Source: Porphyromonadaceae bacterium
GTDB lineage: Bacteria; Bacteroidota; Bacteroidia; Bacteroidales; UBA12481
Direction of reading: 5' to 3'
DNA length: 51,754 nucleotides
Assembly (NCBI GenBank): GCA_007280905.1
Contig: QYQM01000078.1
Location: forward strand, 1-51,754
Both the position numbers and the translations under genes were made by a program. Below, in pieces: positions 9,868-18,342 of the stretch (position 1 is its first letter; each line of letters starts with the position of its first letter). A model generated the notes under the pieces. The model had not been told where the DNA came from. It saw nothing but the letters and a program-made list of their open reading frames with translations, and did no database searches.

Positions 9868-9957
9868 AAATTGACTTTTTGTAACTTTCTCTTGTATCTA
9901 TGTATTAGCACTTGTTGTAACATACTTATAATGTTCGCTATAACATAAAGTCAATTT
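9868..9957. promoter_or_regulatory. Perfect 11-bp inverted repeat upstream of susC
   Basis: AAATTGACTTT at 9868-9878 is repeated in exact reverse complement, AAAGTCAATTT, at 9947-9957, with 68 bp between the arms. The pair lies in the 190-bp gap between the HTCS regulator and the SusC gene, where HTCS binding sites are expected. It is a candidate operator; no clean TAnnTTTG promoter was found in the same gap. Confidence 0.35.
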
Positions 9958-10086
9958 GAAGGATTTGAATCGATAATCCGATCAGTGTTGCGAAATCTAT
10001 CTTTATAAAGTAATTTTCATCAACAGATGTGTAACAGAAAACGAATTGCATTTTTTAGAATTATACCTATTCGAAAACCTGAATGT

Positions 10087-13000
10087 ATGAAATATTTTAC
10101 AAAAAACTGGTGCCATTTTTCGTTTAGCCGTAAAACCAAAATAGCCAGATTAATGAAAATTGGTCTCCTGACAGGCTTGTTGTTTACAATAGGCACTATT
10201 TATATTAACACTTTTGCTCAGACTGTTGTAACAGGTACGGTAAGGGATGCTAAAACAAGTGAAACCATTCCGGGTGTCAATGTATCAATAGCAGGGACCA
10301 ATCAGGGGACCACCACGAATCTGGAAGGGAAATTTACAATCACGGTACCGAATCTTTCGGCCACCCTTAAGTTTTCCTTTGTCGGATATACCAGCCAGCA
10401 GGTATTATTAAATGGCAAAACAGAACTGACTATTGCTCTTGCAGAAGACCGGTTGAATCTGGAAGAAGTAGTTGTAATTGGATATGGGGTTGTAAAAAAA
10501 TCAGATTTAACTGGTTCAGTGTCGGTAGTATCAACAGAAGAATTGACAAGGAATCCGACCGCGAGTGCAGCACAGGCCCTTCAGGGTAAGGCTCCCGGGG
10601 TTCTGGTCACTCAAAGCGGCAGACCAGGCGGCGGAGCAACCATACGCGTGCGAGGCGTGGGTTCCATCAATAATGGATCAGACCCTATATATATAGTGGA
10701 TGGAGTTCAGGTGGGAAACATTGACGGAATTCAGCCACAGGAAATTGAGAGTTTACAGGTGCTCAAAGATGCCTCTGCCTCTGCTATTTATGGTGCCAAT
10801 GGTTCCAATGGGGTCATTATCGTTACCACCAAAAGGGGCAAATCAGGTAAGCCCCAGGTGAACCTGAACACTTTCGTTGGTCTCAATCTGGCACCCAAAA
10901 AGTATGGTGTCATGAATGCTGACCAGTATTCGGCCTTCTATTCGGCATTACGCGGAGCTAAACCGGAATATGAGCAGGCTTTCCGTGAAAAATATTACGG
11001 GGCCGGATGGCAACAAGGTACTGATTGGCAAAATGAAATGTTTAAAAATGGGCTAAACCAAAACTATAATCTTTCTGTTTCCGGAGGAGGTGACAACAGT
11101 AACTACAGCGTTTCCTTCGGCTATACCAAGGATGATGGAACAGTTATTAAAAGTAACGCCGACCGTTACAGAATCAGAGCGAATTCCGACTTTAAGCTCA
11201 GTAAACATATAAAAATAGGTGAGAGCTTCAGTATGAACTATAGTTCAGAAGAATCGCCAATAGTGGTTCAAACATCTGTATGGGATCTAAATGCATCTCC
11301 TTTGATGAAGATTCGTAATCCTTATTACAAAGGCGGATTTGAATCCTATCAATCAGTTTATTGGGAAGATGCTGACGGTAATTTAATGCAAGGTCGATTA
11401 CCCGATGGCTATACTGGTCCGGTTTACTCCAATACTTTGGGCAATGATAAACCCAACCCCCTTGCAGCCCCCTCATTGGGTGACAACAGAAATTATGGGC
11501 TGGGAACAAATGCCAGCGTTTATATGCAGGTTGATTTTACCGACTGGCTTACCTATAAAATAACTCCGGCGGCCGAGGTTTTTTACAGCAGAGGCAAATC
11601 CTGGTTACCCCAATTTGAAGGCAATCGCACGCCCGGACAGGCTAGCTTAAGCGAGAATTATATGGAAGGAATTTCACTCAATCTAGAGAATCAGCTGCTA
11701 TTCAAGAAGTCGTTTAATGAAATTCACAATGTTCAGGCCACTGCCGTTTATCACGTTCGTTCCGGTCAGTTTAATAATATGTCGGGTGCGGTAAATGGTT
11801 TCGATTTTGAACAGCTTAACACGCTAACGAATGGGGGTACAACATCGAAGAGCATGAACGGATATACCTCCCAATCGCGCATGCTATCTTACCTCGGGAG
11901 AGTTATGTATGACTATAAAGGGAAATATTATGCCACAGCTTCTTTCCGTTCAGATGGTGTGGATGTATTTGCCCCGGCATTCAGAAGGGGAAATTTCGCT
12001 TCCGCTTCTGTGGCATGGAAAGTGAACGAAGTTTTCTTTAAGGATGTCCAAGAAATTAATGCCCTAAAGCTGCGCTTAGGCTGGGGTCAAACAGGTAACT
12101 CTTCTATCGGAGGGGGATTTCAATATCTGGATAGAATTTCAGAAGCAACAAATTTTTCCCCGGTATTTGGTGATGACCAGCATATTGCCAGAGCACAATA
12201 CGTTTTCTATGGATTTGCATCAAAAGAGATCCACTGGGAAGCCGCAGAAATGCTGAATCTGGGAATCGACTTAAGTCTTTTCAATAATAAACTTCAATCC
12301 ATTATTGAGTATTACGTGAAAAACAATAAGGATTTGCTGGTCGCCATTCCCATATCTTCTGCATTTGGCCGTATTGATGGTAATCCATGGTTCAATACCG
12401 GAAATATTCAGAACCGTGGTGTGGAACTTTCGCTTCAGTGGCGTGATAATATCGGGGACTTCAGTTATGGGATCATTTCAAATTTTACTACCATCAAAAA
12501 CGAAGTAAAATACCTGCCGGTTACTGATATTACCACCGGAAATAACAGAACCATTGAAGGTCATTCCATTGGTGCCTTGTACGGCTATGTCTCCGACGGT
12601 ATTATACAACTGGACGAGTCCAATTATGCAAAAGACAGCATCGGAAACTGGCAGAAAGATGCAAACGGACTTTATACCGGTTATAAACACGCAACTCACG
12701 TTGGCAATACACCCCAACCAGGCGATTTAAAATATGCCGATTTAAACGGAGACGGGGATGTTACGAGTCTGGATAAAACAATCATCGGAAAAACAATTCC
12801 GAGTTTCACTTATACCATCGGGTTTGATTGTTCATACAAAAGCTTCGATTTTAATATTTTCCTGTTTGGCGTAAATGATTTTGACGTTTTCAACAGCCAA
12901 AGAGCCAGCTTGTCGAGCATGAACAGCCAGGATATGGACCACAACAAATTGAATGAGTTTGTTCAAAACGCATGGACACCAGAGAACGCCTCAACAAAAT

Positions 13001-13308
13001 ATGTTCGGGTGGATCCATCCAACAGGAACGTCAATGATCAGATTTCTTCATTCTGGATTGAAGATGGTTCATTTCTACGGATAAAAGATGTACAGCTGGG
13101 ATTTAATCTGCCTCAAAAAAGTTGCAAACAATTGGGCATAGCAAGTTTAAGACTTTATGCCAGTGCCTCAAATTTGTATTGTTTTACCTCCTATAAGGGA
13201 AGAGATCCGGAGGGATTTATGTCGGCTAACCCATTAAGCTCCGGAACAGACTATGGAGATTATGCTATTCCGCGATCATTTATTGGGGGCTTGCAAATTG
13301 GATTCTAA
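10087..13308 (+). CDS. SusC-like TonB-dependent outer-membrane glycan transporter
   Basis: About 1073 residues from this start. After the leader (…LLTGLLFTIGTIYINTFAQ) comes a carboxypeptidase-D-regulatory-like domain (TGTVRDAKTSETIPGVNVSI, GKFTITV, FSFVGYTSQQV), then the TonB box/plug start LEEVVVIGYGVVKKSDLTGSV, the plug motif RVRGVGSINNGSDPIYIVDG, and a 22-strand barrel ending in an aromatic residue (LQIGF). It imports oligosaccharides across the outer membrane, powered by TonB, with SusD as its lid. I prefer the ATG at 10087 because SusC leaders usually begin with a basic stretch of this size; the frame opens at 10027, and 10153 is another option. The susD gene follows after 24 bp. Confidence 0.95.
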   Translation: MKYFTKNWCHFSFSRKTKIARLMKIGLLTGLLFTIGTIYINTFAQTVVTGTVRDAKTSETIPGVNVSIAGTNQGTTTNLEGKFTITVPNLSATLKFSFVGYTSQQVLLNGKTELTIALAEDRLNLEEVVVIGYGVVKKSDLTGSVSVVSTEELTRNPTASAAQALQGKAPGVLVTQSGRPGGGATIRVRGVGSINNGSDPIYIVDGVQVGNIDGIQPQEIESLQVLKDASASAIYGANGSNGVIIVTTKRGKSGKPQVNLNTFVGLNLAPKKYGVMNADQYSAFYSALRGAKPEYEQAFREKYYGAGWQQGTDWQNEMFKNGLNQNYNLSVSGGGDNSNYSVSFGYTKDDGTVIKSNADRYRIRANSDFKLSKHIKIGESFSMNYSSEESPIVVQTSVWDLNASPLMKIRNPYYKGGFESYQSVYWEDADGNLMQGRLPDGYTGPVYSNTLGNDKPNPLAAPSLGDNRNYGLGTNASVYMQVDFTDWLTYKITPAAEVFYSRGKSWLPQFEGNRTPGQASLSENYMEGISLNLENQLLFKKSFNEIHNVQATAVYHVRSGQFNNMSGAVNGFDFEQLNTLTNGGTTSKSMNGYTSQSRMLSYLGRVMYDYKGKYYATASFRSDGVDVFAPAFRRGNFASASVAWKVNEVFFKDVQEINALKLRLGWGQTGNSSIGGGFQYLDRISEATNFSPVFGDDQHIARAQYVFYGFASKEIHWEAAEMLNLGIDLSLFNNKLQSIIEYYVKNNKDLLVAIPISSAFGRIDGNPWFNTGNIQNRGVELSLQWRDNIGDFSYGIISNFTTIKNEVKYLPVTDITTGNNRTIEGHSIGALYGYVSDGIIQLDESNYAKDSIGNWQKDANGLYTGYKHATHVGNTPQPGDLKYADLNGDGDVTSLDKTIIGKTIPSFTYTIGFDCSYKSFDFNIFLFGVNDFDVFNSQRASLSSMNSQDMDHNKLNEFVQNAWTPENASTKYVRVDPSNRNVNDQISSFWIEDGSFLRIKDVQLGFNLPQKSCKQLGIASLRLYASASNLYCFTSYKGRDPEGFMSANPLSSGTDYGDYAIPRSFIGGLQIGF

Positions 13309-13332
13309 CAACAACGAAAAGAAATTACAACA

Positions 13333-14979
13333 ATGAAAAAATTGTTCTTTATACTCATTTCCGTTGTGGCCTTTTCGGCGTGTACGGACGAGTTTCTGGT
13401 AACAGAAAACAAAAACAGCCTTGATGTCGGATCATTTTTTAAGTCGGAAAATGATCTCCTATTGGCAGTAAATGCCGCATATACCCCTTTGGCTCACGGA
13501 GGGATGTTCGGATTAGGCTATTTTCTGAGATTGAATACACTGGATCCGTATATATGGTTCGAGAATCCTTTAGGAGGTGCCGATCAAATGATTATTAACA
13601 CTTCCGATTTTCAGGACCAATGGGATGCGTTGTACGTAGGCCTGTTCAGGACATCTGATATCCTAGCCAATATTAACAGGTTGAAGGATGTTGTTGAACC
13701 AAGCAAATTTGACCAATACAAAGCACAGGTTCGGGCATTAAGGGGAATGTACTATTTTTATCTGGTTACCTGGTTCAACCTCCCTATTTATTATGATGAA
13801 ACCAATGTGCCGACCAATCCCCTCGTCGGATTGACCAATGGAACGCCCGAAGAATTCTGGAATAAGCTGGAAGAAGATTTAACTTTTGCATCAGAGAATT
13901 TACCTGACACCTGGCCCTCCACCGAAACCGGCCGGATTACCAGAGGTGCCGCGAATGCGCAATTGGGTAAGGCTCTGCTGTTTAAGCATTATCACTACTA
14001 TTTACGATTTGACAAGGGAAATACGGCTGAAGCTAAGGAAAACCTGAAAAAAGCAAAAGAGGCTTTACAGCGCGTTATGAATAGCGACGTTTACCATTTG
14101 ATTTTACCAATCAGTAAAACTAAGGCTGATTATCAGGCCGCTTTACTTTCTAACTCCTCTTATCTTGATATTCCTGTCGGAAATGAATCGTACAATTCCG
14201 AGAATAACGCGGAATCTGTTTGGGAAATACAATACAATGACGATAACCGCGCTGCAGGTGGTTGGCTACCCGGCTGGCAGTGGGGCGGAAATCTTTTATA
14301 TCTCTATTTTTCACCCCTGGGCTACAGAAATCATGAAATCGATCCGACTTTGTGGTATGAGTTTGAAACGGTGACAAGTCATCCGGGAGGCTATGACCGG
14401 GATCCTCGTGCTTATGCTACCTGCTATTTGGACGGAGATACCCTGGATTGGAGAGAAGAATCAGGTCAAAAAGTTGGATTTCAAAGCCAGCAACATACGA
14501 AGATGACTGTCTCAAAATTTAATCTTTATCAAGGTCCCGTTCCGAGTAAAGCTATCGGTTTAAAGAAGTACAATTATCCACAGTTTGTTATTAAATCTTC
14601 TCCGAATTGTGCTCCATTTAATGTGCGTGTTATTCGGTATGCCGATGTGCTGCTGATGTATGCCGAAGCTGCTTATCAGTTAGATGGCAATGACGGATCA
14701 GGCTTAGCCGCTCTCAATCAGGTGAGAGCCCGGGTGGATATGCCCGCTGTTACATCTTTGACTCCAGCTGCAATTGTTCATGAACGGACTGTAGAACTGG
14801 CGACTGAGGGACACCATTACAACGACATCATTCGCTGGAGTTTTGACCCGGATTTCCGAATCGATTTTGCTAAACTTTTCAACAACCAATTTAACATTAA
14901 TAAAAACCTGTATTTCCCGATTCCACAAAGGGAAATTGATGCTAATAAAGGATCTCTGATGCAAAATCCCGGTTGGTAA
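13333..14979 (+). CDS. SusD-like surface glycan-binding lipoprotein
   Basis: A 548-residue RagB/SusD-family protein. The lipobox is FSAC with lipidated C17, followed by acidic residues (TDEF), the pattern that sends Bacteroidota lipoproteins to the cell surface. The family's helical TPR scaffold shows in VRALRGMYYFYLVTWFNLP, GAANAQLGKALLF and IRYADVLLMYAEAA. The C-terminus PIPQREIDANKG…NPGW is the standard SusD ending. It forms the lid of the SusC pore and captures the glycan. Position right after susC and length are typical. Confidence 0.95.
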   Translation: MKKLFFILISVVAFSACTDEFLVTENKNSLDVGSFFKSENDLLLAVNAAYTPLAHGGMFGLGYFLRLNTLDPYIWFENPLGGADQMIINTSDFQDQWDALYVGLFRTSDILANINRLKDVVEPSKFDQYKAQVRALRGMYYFYLVTWFNLPIYYDETNVPTNPLVGLTNGTPEEFWNKLEEDLTFASENLPDTWPSTETGRITRGAANAQLGKALLFKHYHYYLRFDKGNTAEAKENLKKAKEALQRVMNSDVYHLILPISKTKADYQAALLSNSSYLDIPVGNESYNSENNAESVWEIQYNDDNRAAGGWLPGWQWGGNLLYLYFSPLGYRNHEIDPTLWYEFETVTSHPGGYDRDPRAYATCYLDGDTLDWREESGQKVGFQSQQHTKMTVSKFNLYQGPVPSKAIGLKKYNYPQFVIKSSPNCAPFNVRVIRYADVLLMYAEAAYQLDGNDGSGLAALNQVRARVDMPAVTSLTPAAIVHERTVELATEGHHYNDIIRWSFDPDFRIDFAKLFNNQFNINKNLYFPIPQREIDANKGSLMQNPGW

Positions 14980-15006
14980 TTAATATGGAATAAAAATTAA
15001 CAGACT

Positions 15007-16233
15007 ATGATTATGAAAATCACATATAAACCCATTGCAATACTGATTACTTTGATTATTTCCTCTTCCTGTGTAAAGGAAAATATGATAAAGGTTGATC
15101 CCGGTTTTATTGTGTCATTTCAACGGGATGGAATGACGGATGCATTTGCAGGAAGGACGTTTTATGTCATACCCACCGGGTCAGGAGAGTTTCTTACACT
15201 GTATAGTGGAACCGCAGGACATGTGTGGGGCGAAGCCGGTGCAAAAGGGATTGATCTTAATAAAGCCGATTCAATCGGAGTAACTTACAGCGCTGCCGGT
15301 AAATACAATTTGTCATTAGTTTCAACCAGTTCAGGCGATTTTGGGAAAGAAGTTTCGCGTGAAGTAAAAAGCGTTGAGATCAATACGGTGGACGATCGGA
15401 ACTCATTTACCGTATTCAATATTAATGGTGCTGATGGCGTAATTTCGGCAGATAACGAAATCAGTTTCAGTGTTCCTGATATTGTGACCGATTATAATTT
15501 CATAGCTGTGTATGGACTGCAATCTGACCAGGCAAAAGTTTATGTAAATGGAATTGAGCAGACCTCCGGAGTAACTGTAAATGATTTTTCTCAACCCGTA
15601 ATTTACACAGTCAAATCAAATCAAGGCACTGAAAAACGATACACGGTGAAATTCACCACCTTCCCGGCATCCAGTGAGAAAAAAATTACAAAGTTCGTTT
15701 TGGGAGTGGGCGGCAATGGTGAGATTGGCGAGGTAGATGAAGCGGGCAAAACGATCAGCCTGACTGCAAATTATGGAACAAATCTGGCTGCTGTCAGGTT
15801 GATACTGGAGTCGTCATACGCCAGTAAGATTTATATAAGCAATGCACTCTATTCCGACAGGAAGAACTATAACTTATCGGCCACGGGATTGAAGACAATA
15901 AAAGTTATTGCACAAAACAACTCGGAAGCAGAGTACACTATAAACTCGCTGGCAAGCTACCCTGTTTTGGCTTTTACTTTCGCAGGATTGGTGCCGGCTC
16001 CGGAAGGAGTGATTAATGTTGCTGCGAAGACTATTTCAGTAGATGTTTTGAGAGGAACAGACATTACCAAACTGGCAGCTTTATGGACTGGTTCCGTTGG
16101 GAAAGTGACCATTGGAAATGCTGTTCAAACCAACGGAGTGACAGTTAACGACTTTTCGGCACCAATTACCTATACCTTCTATAAGGGAACAACAGCAGGG
16201 GACAAATACAAAGTAACAGTTAACGTGAAATAA
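15007..16233 (+). CDS. SusE/F-position surface lipoprotein with repeated Ig-like (DUF5018-type) domains
   Basis: A 408-residue lipoprotein: hydrophobic leader, then ISSSC with C22 as probable lipid site and K-E at +2/+3, consistent with surface export. The N-terminal part (about 30-125) looks PKD-like. Three beta-sandwich repeats follow (about 128-220, 225-310, 318-408). The first and last share the motif QT-x-GVTVNDFS-x-P (near 184 and 373), typical of DUF5018-like repeats in PUL lipoproteins. Proteins in this slot bind glycan at the surface and help SusCD. The ATG two codons in (15013) is an equal start. Binding specificity cannot be read from the sequence. Confidence 0.75.
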   Translation: MIMKITYKPIAILITLIISSSCVKENMIKVDPGFIVSFQRDGMTDAFAGRTFYVIPTGSGEFLTLYSGTAGHVWGEAGAKGIDLNKADSIGVTYSAAGKYNLSLVSTSSGDFGKEVSREVKSVEINTVDDRNSFTVFNINGADGVISADNEISFSVPDIVTDYNFIAVYGLQSDQAKVYVNGIEQTSGVTVNDFSQPVIYTVKSNQGTEKRYTVKFTTFPASSEKKITKFVLGVGGNGEIGEVDEAGKTISLTANYGTNLAAVRLILESSYASKIYISNALYSDRKNYNLSATGLKTIKVIAQNNSEAEYTINSLASYPVLAFTFAGLVPAPEGVINVAAKTISVDVLRGTDITKLAALWTGSVGKVTIGNAVQTNGVTVNDFSAPITYTFYKGTTAGDKYKVTVNVK

Positions 16234-16282
16234 ATTAATGATTCAATTAACATTATTATTAATATTTTAAATTAAAAAGCGT

Positions 16283-18253
16283 ATGAAAAATTTATTTACT
16301 TTCATTTTCATTGCTCTTTTGAGCATGTCAGGACTTTCTGCACAGACCGATGCCGAAAGAGTCGCCAATTGGCAATTGCCTATTGATTGGTGGTTTGCGG
16401 GCGCCACAGCACCTGCCGTCGGGATTGATGCTTATCCGAGAAAAGAAGCGATGTCCACCTTTGCAGAATCCTTTGATGCAGCAACTGCCGACTTTGATGC
16501 TGCCTGGGCTTATGTACCCGGAAACGGCAATGTAATTGCTAACACCTTGGGTCTTCCTGCTTCAAACACAGGACCGAATGACTTTAAAGATGCAGCATTT
16601 AAAGTATTGAATGATGGGAGTAACATGTATATTTTGATTCAATTTACCGATGACGATGTTACCGGTACAGAGTCTGTAGAATTATGCATGTCGCCCTACT
16701 TCAAACTGGATGTGCCTGATCGCACTGACTTCCCGACTGCCTGGTATACACGCTGGTCACAGTTCGGCGCCAATAAATTTCTGTTTGATAAAAATGGATT
16801 TAATGCTGCCATGATGGTTAATGTTGATACCGCCGGAGTAGGTCATATCAACTGGGGCGGAACAACGGAAACATTCACTAATAACTTATTCCTGGACGAT
16901 CGCACCGCTGCCGGTTCGAAAACCGTTAAGTGGATCATTACTGTTGGGTATCCCGCACTAACAGGCGAATACAGGCCTGACTTCAGTACGGCAATATGGA
17001 AAGCACTGAATAACGGCAAGGGTATTTCTTTCGATTTGAAAGTAAATGATGTAGATACTGACGATGCTTTTGATACTTCTGACCCACCGGTAAAAAAACC
17101 AGCGGAATACTGGTGGAATTCCGACACCAATGATTGCTGGCAGTCGAACATGTTTGCAGGATTCTTAGGCACTAACACTTCCGGGTCCGGACTAACGGAT
17201 GCCGAGATTGTTGCCAACTGGCAGTTGCCCATCGATTGGTGGTTTGCCGGCGCCACAGCGCCAGCGGTTGGGATCGATGCTTATCCGAGAAAAGAAGCAA
17301 ATGCCGCACCGGTAGCTTCTTTTGACGCAGCAACCGTTAACTTCGATGCCGCCTGGGGGAGTGTATCCGGAAACGGTGATGCCCTTGCGAATGCTTTGGG
17401 TCTCCCGGCCTCAAACACAGGTCCCAACGATTTTAAGGATGCAGCCTTTAAAGTGCTCTATGATGAGAGCAATATGTATGTTTTGCTTCAATTTACCGAT
17501 GACGATGTTACTGGTACTGAGTCTGTGGAGCTTTGCCTTTCGCCTTACTTTAAACTGGATGTGGCTGATCGCACTGATTTCCCGACCGCCTGGTATACCC
17601 GCTGGTCACAGTTCGGGGCCAATAAACTCCTGTTTGATAAAAATGGTTTTAATGCAGCCATGATGGTCAATGTGGATGCCGCTGGAGTAGGTCATATCAA
17701 CTGGGGCGGTTCAACCGACATATTTGCCAATAACCTGTTCTTTGACGATCACACTGCTGCCGGTTCAAAAACGGTAAAATGGATCATTACCATTGGGTAT
17801 CCGGCACTCACGGGTGACTATCGCCCTGAATTCAACACGGCAATATGGAAAGCTCTTAACAATGGCAAAGGCATTTCCTTCGATTTAAAAGTAAATGATG
17901 TCGATACAGACGATGCTTTTGATACTTCTGACCCACCGGTTAAAAAACCTGCTGAATACTGGTGGAATTCGGACACCAATGATTGCTGGCAGTCGAACAT
18001 GTTTGCCGGATTTTTAGGCACGAAAGGATCTGCTTCAGGTATCGAACAAACTATCATCATGCAGCCCAGCATTTTTTACGTTGTCACTCCTGACCGGATT
18101 CAGTTCAACAAAGCTGCCAATGTGACTATATATAACACTTTAGGTCAGCAAATTTTGTCAAGAAAAAATATACTTGAAATTGACCTGTCCAATTTGAAAA
18201 GCGGATTCTATATTATTCGGGCAAATAATGAAGCCCGGAAAATTGTTCGTTAG
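16283..18253 (+). CDS. Secreted tandem CBM9/DOMON-like binding protein with T9SS domain
   Basis: A 656-residue exported protein. The signal peptide ends LSMSGLSAQ (about residue 21). Two copies of a domain of about 283 residues follow (about 22-304 and 305-585). Each has NWQLPIDWWFAGATAP near its start, then FKDAAFKVL, LIQFTDDDVTGTESVELC, TAWYTRWSQFGANK and a WWNSDTNDCWQSNMFAGFLGT end; the pattern suits CBM9/DOMON-like beta-sandwiches (a beta-strand pair ending in acidic VELC). The last 65 residues (NVTIYNTLGQQIL…GFYIIRANNEARKIVR) form a type IX sorting domain, so the protein is anchored to or released from the surface. It shares the operon direction with susCD and ends at a terminator. No catalytic motif was seen, so it is probably a glycan-binding accessory. 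Confidence 0.7.
   Translation: MKNLFTFIFIALLSMSGLSAQTDAERVANWQLPIDWWFAGATAPAVGIDAYPRKEAMSTFAESFDAATADFDAAWAYVPGNGNVIANTLGLPASNTGPNDFKDAAFKVLNDGSNMYILIQFTDDDVTGTESVELCMSPYFKLDVPDRTDFPTAWYTRWSQFGANKFLFDKNGFNAAMMVNVDTAGVGHINWGGTTETFTNNLFLDDRTAAGSKTVKWIITVGYPALTGEYRPDFSTAIWKALNNGKGISFDLKVNDVDTDDAFDTSDPPVKKPAEYWWNSDTNDCWQSNMFAGFLGTNTSGSGLTDAEIVANWQLPIDWWFAGATAPAVGIDAYPRKEANAAPVASFDAATVNFDAAWGSVSGNGDALANALGLPASNTGPNDFKDAAFKVLYDESNMYVLLQFTDDDVTGTESVELCLSPYFKLDVADRTDFPTAWYTRWSQFGANKLLFDKNGFNAAMMVNVDAAGVGHINWGGSTDIFANNLFFDDHTAAGSKTVKWIITIGYPALTGDYRPEFNTAIWKALNNGKGISFDLKVNDVDTDDAFDTSDPPVKKPAEYWWNSDTNDCWQSNMFAGFLGTKGSASGIEQTIIMQPSIFYVVTPDRIQFNKAANVTIYNTLGQQILSRKNILEIDLSNLKSGFYIIRANNEARKIVR
16348..18030 (+). 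repeat. In-gene tandem duplication, 849-bp period
   Basis: The two domain copies are offset by exactly 849 bp (283 codons). At the protein level they are nearly identical, whereas at DNA level many third codon positions differ (for example around 16740-16860 against 17589-17709). So the copies are not fresh; both have been held by selection on the protein. Confidence 0.85.
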
Positions 18254-18291
18254 TAATTGGTTTAATATTAGTGTAGTAATTGGTGAATTTA

Positions 18292-18328
18292 AAAGGGGTT
18301 GGTTAATTATAATCAACCTCTTTTTTTT
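18292..18328 (+). terminator. Rho-independent terminator
   Basis: AAAGGGGTTG and CAACCTCTTT form a 10-bp stem with one G-U pair, the A/T-rich loop between them can pair further, and a run of eight or more T follows. It closes the susCD-type operon after the tandem CBM9-like gene. It lies only about 15 bp before the GTG start of the next gene, so it could also act as an attenuator for that gene. Confidence 0.75.
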
Positions 18329-18342
18329 AATCTTTTAACCAG

